Assembly: GCF_003602235.1 (NCBI RefSeq)
Contig: NZ_QZVS01000086.1
Span: forward strand, 1 to 62,303
Direction: 5' to 3'
Origin: Cryobacterium melibiosiphilum
Lineage (GTDB): Bacteria; Actinomycetota; Actinomycetes; Actinomycetales; Microbacteriaceae
Length of the DNA: 62,303 nucleotides
Positions 62,291 through 62,303 of the stretch are shown here, piece after piece; within the stretch, counting starts at the first letter, position 1; each line of letters begins with the position of its first letter. The notes below the pieces were generated by a model, which had not been told where the DNA came from, did not search any database, and saw only the letters and a list, made by a program, of their open reading frames with translations. Made by a program: the position numbers and the translations under genes.

Positions 62291-62303
62291 CCCCCCCCCC
62301 CCC
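62291..62303. other. Terminal run of 13 C
   Basis: The window ends in a homopolymer directly after ordinary sequence. It looks like a contig-end artefact rather than a genetic element. Confidence 0.6.

Noticed and set aside
62291..62303. Poly-C tract as a phase-variation switch
   Set aside because: It sits at the very end of the sequence and outside a gene, so an assembly artefact is more likely.

Overview
This 62.3 kb window is bacterial chromosome of a high-GC actinobacterium. GC-rich codon third positions, actinobacteria-specific families (Holin-X, DUF3618, HemQ-type coproheme decarboxylase), frequent GTG/TTG starts and many apparently leaderless promoters all fit this. Dense GGCATCC/GGATGCC words and gene neighbourhoods of this type suggest Microbacteriaceae (Cryobacterium/Salinibacterium-like). 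That placement is inference; no rRNA or tRNA gene was seen. The left edge cuts a gene and the right edge is a run of 13 C, so this looks like a contig.

Layout. 1-2.2 kb: end of a ferric-iron type ABC importer. 2.3-6.7 kb: a MATE exporter and a large secreted-ectodomain/membrane fusion protein. 6.9-9.6 kb: an AlbA_2/Schlafen-like regulator with an AT-rich upstream region, and a 5'-3' exonuclease. 9.7-13.7 kb: a siderophore ABC importer operon under an IdeR/DtxR box. 13.8-15.1 kb: a SRPBCC protein and a decayed patch holding a VapC remnant and a nonsense-broken gene. 15.1-22.2 kb: M13 peptidase, a beta-lactamase-fold pseudoenzyme, transporters, a YdeI-like protein and a Crp/Fnr regulator.

22.1-23.3 kb holds a two-gene unit: a DUF6448 protein carrying an HCD motif like the mature N-terminus of nickel superoxide dismutase, and a soluble S26 peptidase resembling the Ni-SOD maturation protease. 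An FNR-type box lies upstream, and the adjacent Crp/Fnr regulator has an FNR-like recognition helix. This is my best candidate for an undescribed system. 23.3-31.8 kb: a polyol locus (DeoR; ABC binding protein and two permeases without ATPase; second DeoR; mannitol/arabitol-type dehydrogenase; xylulokinase). 31.8-33.8 kb: PadR with two tandem HAAS-type membrane proteins. 33.8-38.9 kb: CstA with YbdD, glycyl-tRNA synthetase, a zinc alcohol dehydrogenase.

39.2-52.2 kb is a full coproporphyrin-dependent heme locus: hemA, opposite hemE-cgoX-[YtxH-like, Holin-X, DUF3618]-hemQ-hemH-hemC-hemD-SOUL-hemB-hemL. The remainder carries a quinone-reductase-like enzyme, an ABC-2 exporter, an LssY-type protein with a probable frameshift, a Met/Cys-rich copper-binding protein, a SufS-like enzyme, two rhodaneses (SseA-like, TrhO) and a PEBP protein. 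Intergenic gaps between genes hold several families of palindromic repeats, described below.
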